DNA from: DATKMS01 sp041497995
GTDB lineage: Bacteria > Desulfobacterota > Binatia > HRBIN30
Direction of reading: 5' to 3'
Length of the DNA: 6,074 bases
NCBI GenBank assembly: GCA_041497995.1
Contig: JBGQHM010000408.1
Location: 1 to 6,074, forward strand
The first letter of the stretch is position 1. Each line of letters begins with the position of its first letter. The notes beneath the pieces were generated by a model. That model did no database searches, was not told where the DNA came from, and saw nothing but the letters and a program-made list of their open reading frames with translations. Of this stretch, positions 5,149 through 6,074 are shown piece after piece. Both the position numbers and the translations under genes were made by a program.

Positions 5149-6074
5149 ATGCAACCGCGCGCCCTCGACCTGCTCCGCCGCCCTGATTTCCGCCGGCTCT
5201 ACTTCGCGATTGTCATCAGCGAGCTCGGTGACGCTTTCCACTACATCGCCCTGATGTGGTTCGCGCTGATCGAAGGTGGACCGCTCGGCGTGATGGCGGT
5301 CCGGCTGGCGGATAGCGTGCCGGCGCTGGTCTTTGGTCTGCATGGCGGCATTGCGGCGGATCGGTGGAACCGCAAGCGCATGATGATCGCCGCCGACCTA
5401 GCGCGAGGCGCGATCCTGATTCCGGTCGCGGCGGCGGGGCTCGCCGGCAGGCTGCCGCTCTGGGGGCTCGTCGTCGCCGCCTTTCTGCTCGAGACCGCAA
5501 CTTCCTACTTCACCCCTGCGTACAGCTCACTCCTCCCGGCGTTGGTCGAGCGTACGAACGCGCAGGAAGCGAACGGCCTGGTCGGTGCGACCACCAACGC
5601 GCTGGCGGTCGGCGGCTGGGCCGCGGCGGCGGGCCTGCTCGCAGTCGTCCCCATCAGCACCTTCTTCGCGCTAAACGCCGCTTCGTTCTTGCTCTCCGCT
5701 GCCTTCATCAGCCGTATCGGCCGATCGTCGACTGCCACGCCTCTGCGTGCAGCGCCGCCGCGACTGCGCGAAGCGTTTGCCGCCTTGCGCCCCCTGCCCG
5801 CTCTCGCCGTCGGCGTTGTGGTCCTCGGCCTGGCCATGACCGTATCGGCCGGTGTGTGGATCGCCGGCGTCCCGGAGTTGGTGCGCACGACGTTGCATCG
5901 CGACGCCGGCGGATTCTCGCTCATCATGGTGGGCTGGGCGGCCGGTTCGATCGCCGCCGGCGCACTGCTCGCCCGCTTTCCGGTGCGCAACAAAGCACGC
6001 GCGAGCCTGTTGGCGTGGGTCCTCTACCTGCCGGCGTACGGCATGTTCGCCATCACGGCATCTCTTCAGGTCGC
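5149..6074 (+). CDS. Major facilitator superfamily permease (N-terminal 308 residues, cut by window edge)
   Basis: The frame opens at ATG 5149 and runs without a stop to the window end. The N-terminus (LLRRPDFRRLYFAIVISELGD, 8-28) is typical of the MFS_3/EntS-like drug and siderophore exporter group, entering the first membrane helix. GIAADRWNRKRMM (67-79) is the conserved cytoplasmic loop between helices 2 and 3. Further hydrophobic segments are seen around residues 87-99, 104-118, 147-167, 171-188, 217-240, 256-277 and 285-304, separated near 190-215 by the basic mid-loop that usually divides the two six-helix halves. Inner-membrane proton-coupled transport, probably export, is the family expectation; substrate unknown. 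It follows the second thioesterase by 67 bp without a visible terminator and probably shares its transcript. No clear Shine-Dalgarno. Confidence 0.88.
   Translation, partial: MQPRALDLLRRPDFRRLYFAIVISELGDAFHYIALMWFALIEGGPLGVMAVRLADSVPALVFGLHGGIAADRWNRKRMMIAADLARGAILIPVAAAGLAGRLPLWGLVVAAFLLETATSYFTPAYSSLLPALVERTNAQEANGLVGATTNALAVGGWAAAAGLLAVVPISTFFALNAASFLLSAAFISRIGRSSTATPLRAAPPRLREAFAALRPLPALAVGVVVLGLAMTVSAGVWIAGVPELVRTTLHRDAGGFSLIMVGWAAGSIAAGALLARFPVRNKARASLLAWVLYLPAYGMFAITASLQV

Noticed and set aside
5505..5993. 162-codon minus-strand open frame
   Set aside because: It lies opposite the MFS permease, whose hydrophobic segments and loop motif are convincing; the minus-strand product is a low-complexity Ala/Arg/Thr shadow.

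Overview
The window is GC-rich bacterial chromosome (roughly 60% GC or more by eye), gene-dense, with coding third positions dominated by G and C. The mix of a DsbA-like isomerase, GNAT acetyltransferases, a CxxCxxCC cysteine-cluster protein, an ACMSD-type amidohydrolase, PaaI-type thioesterases and an MFS permease fits an uncultivated high-GC soil or sediment bacterium of proteobacterial/desulfobacterotal type (for example Binatota- or Myxococcota-like). There is no rRNA or marker gene, so this placement is a weak inference.

Layout: 1-106 holds the last codons of an upstream plus-strand gene. 119-1281 holds two plus-strand genes, a 2-hydroxychromene-2-carboxylate isomerase-like protein and a RimJ/RimL-type acetyltransferase. 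Convergent to them, on the minus strand, are a YkgJ-like cysteine-cluster protein (1301-2020) and a second GNAT acetyltransferase (2107-2565). A 90-bp divergent spacer then leads into a plus-strand run to the end of the window: amidohydrolase (2656-3771), a small four-helix-bundle (23S rRNA intervening-sequence-type) protein (3806-4165), two tandem hotdog thioesterases (4243-4698 and 4695-5081) and an MFS permease cut by the window edge (5149-6074).

The most striking structure is at 3738-4196. The four-helix-bundle gene is bracketed by two inverted arms, each made of tandem heptamers of the form GGGTGT(C/G) and its variants. The arms match at 29 of 32 positions when one is reverse-complemented, and both carry the variant heptamer GGGGGTC as their second unit. 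The left arm encodes the last ten residues and the stop codon of the amidohydrolase. The right arm overlaps the stop of the small gene and gives the next thioesterase an optional upstream start. This looks like a compact IVS-like cassette inserted between the amidohydrolase and thioesterase genes of an operon-like run. It could fold in RNA into a long stem closing a loop of about 395 nt, and its G-rich strand has strong G-quadruplex potential.

The two hotdog genes overlap by four bases (GTGA) and differ in complementary ways at the HGG...D/E motif, so they may work as a pair. The amidohydrolase, thioesterases and permease could form a small catabolic or acyl-CoA-related unit, but no substrate can be read from the sequence.
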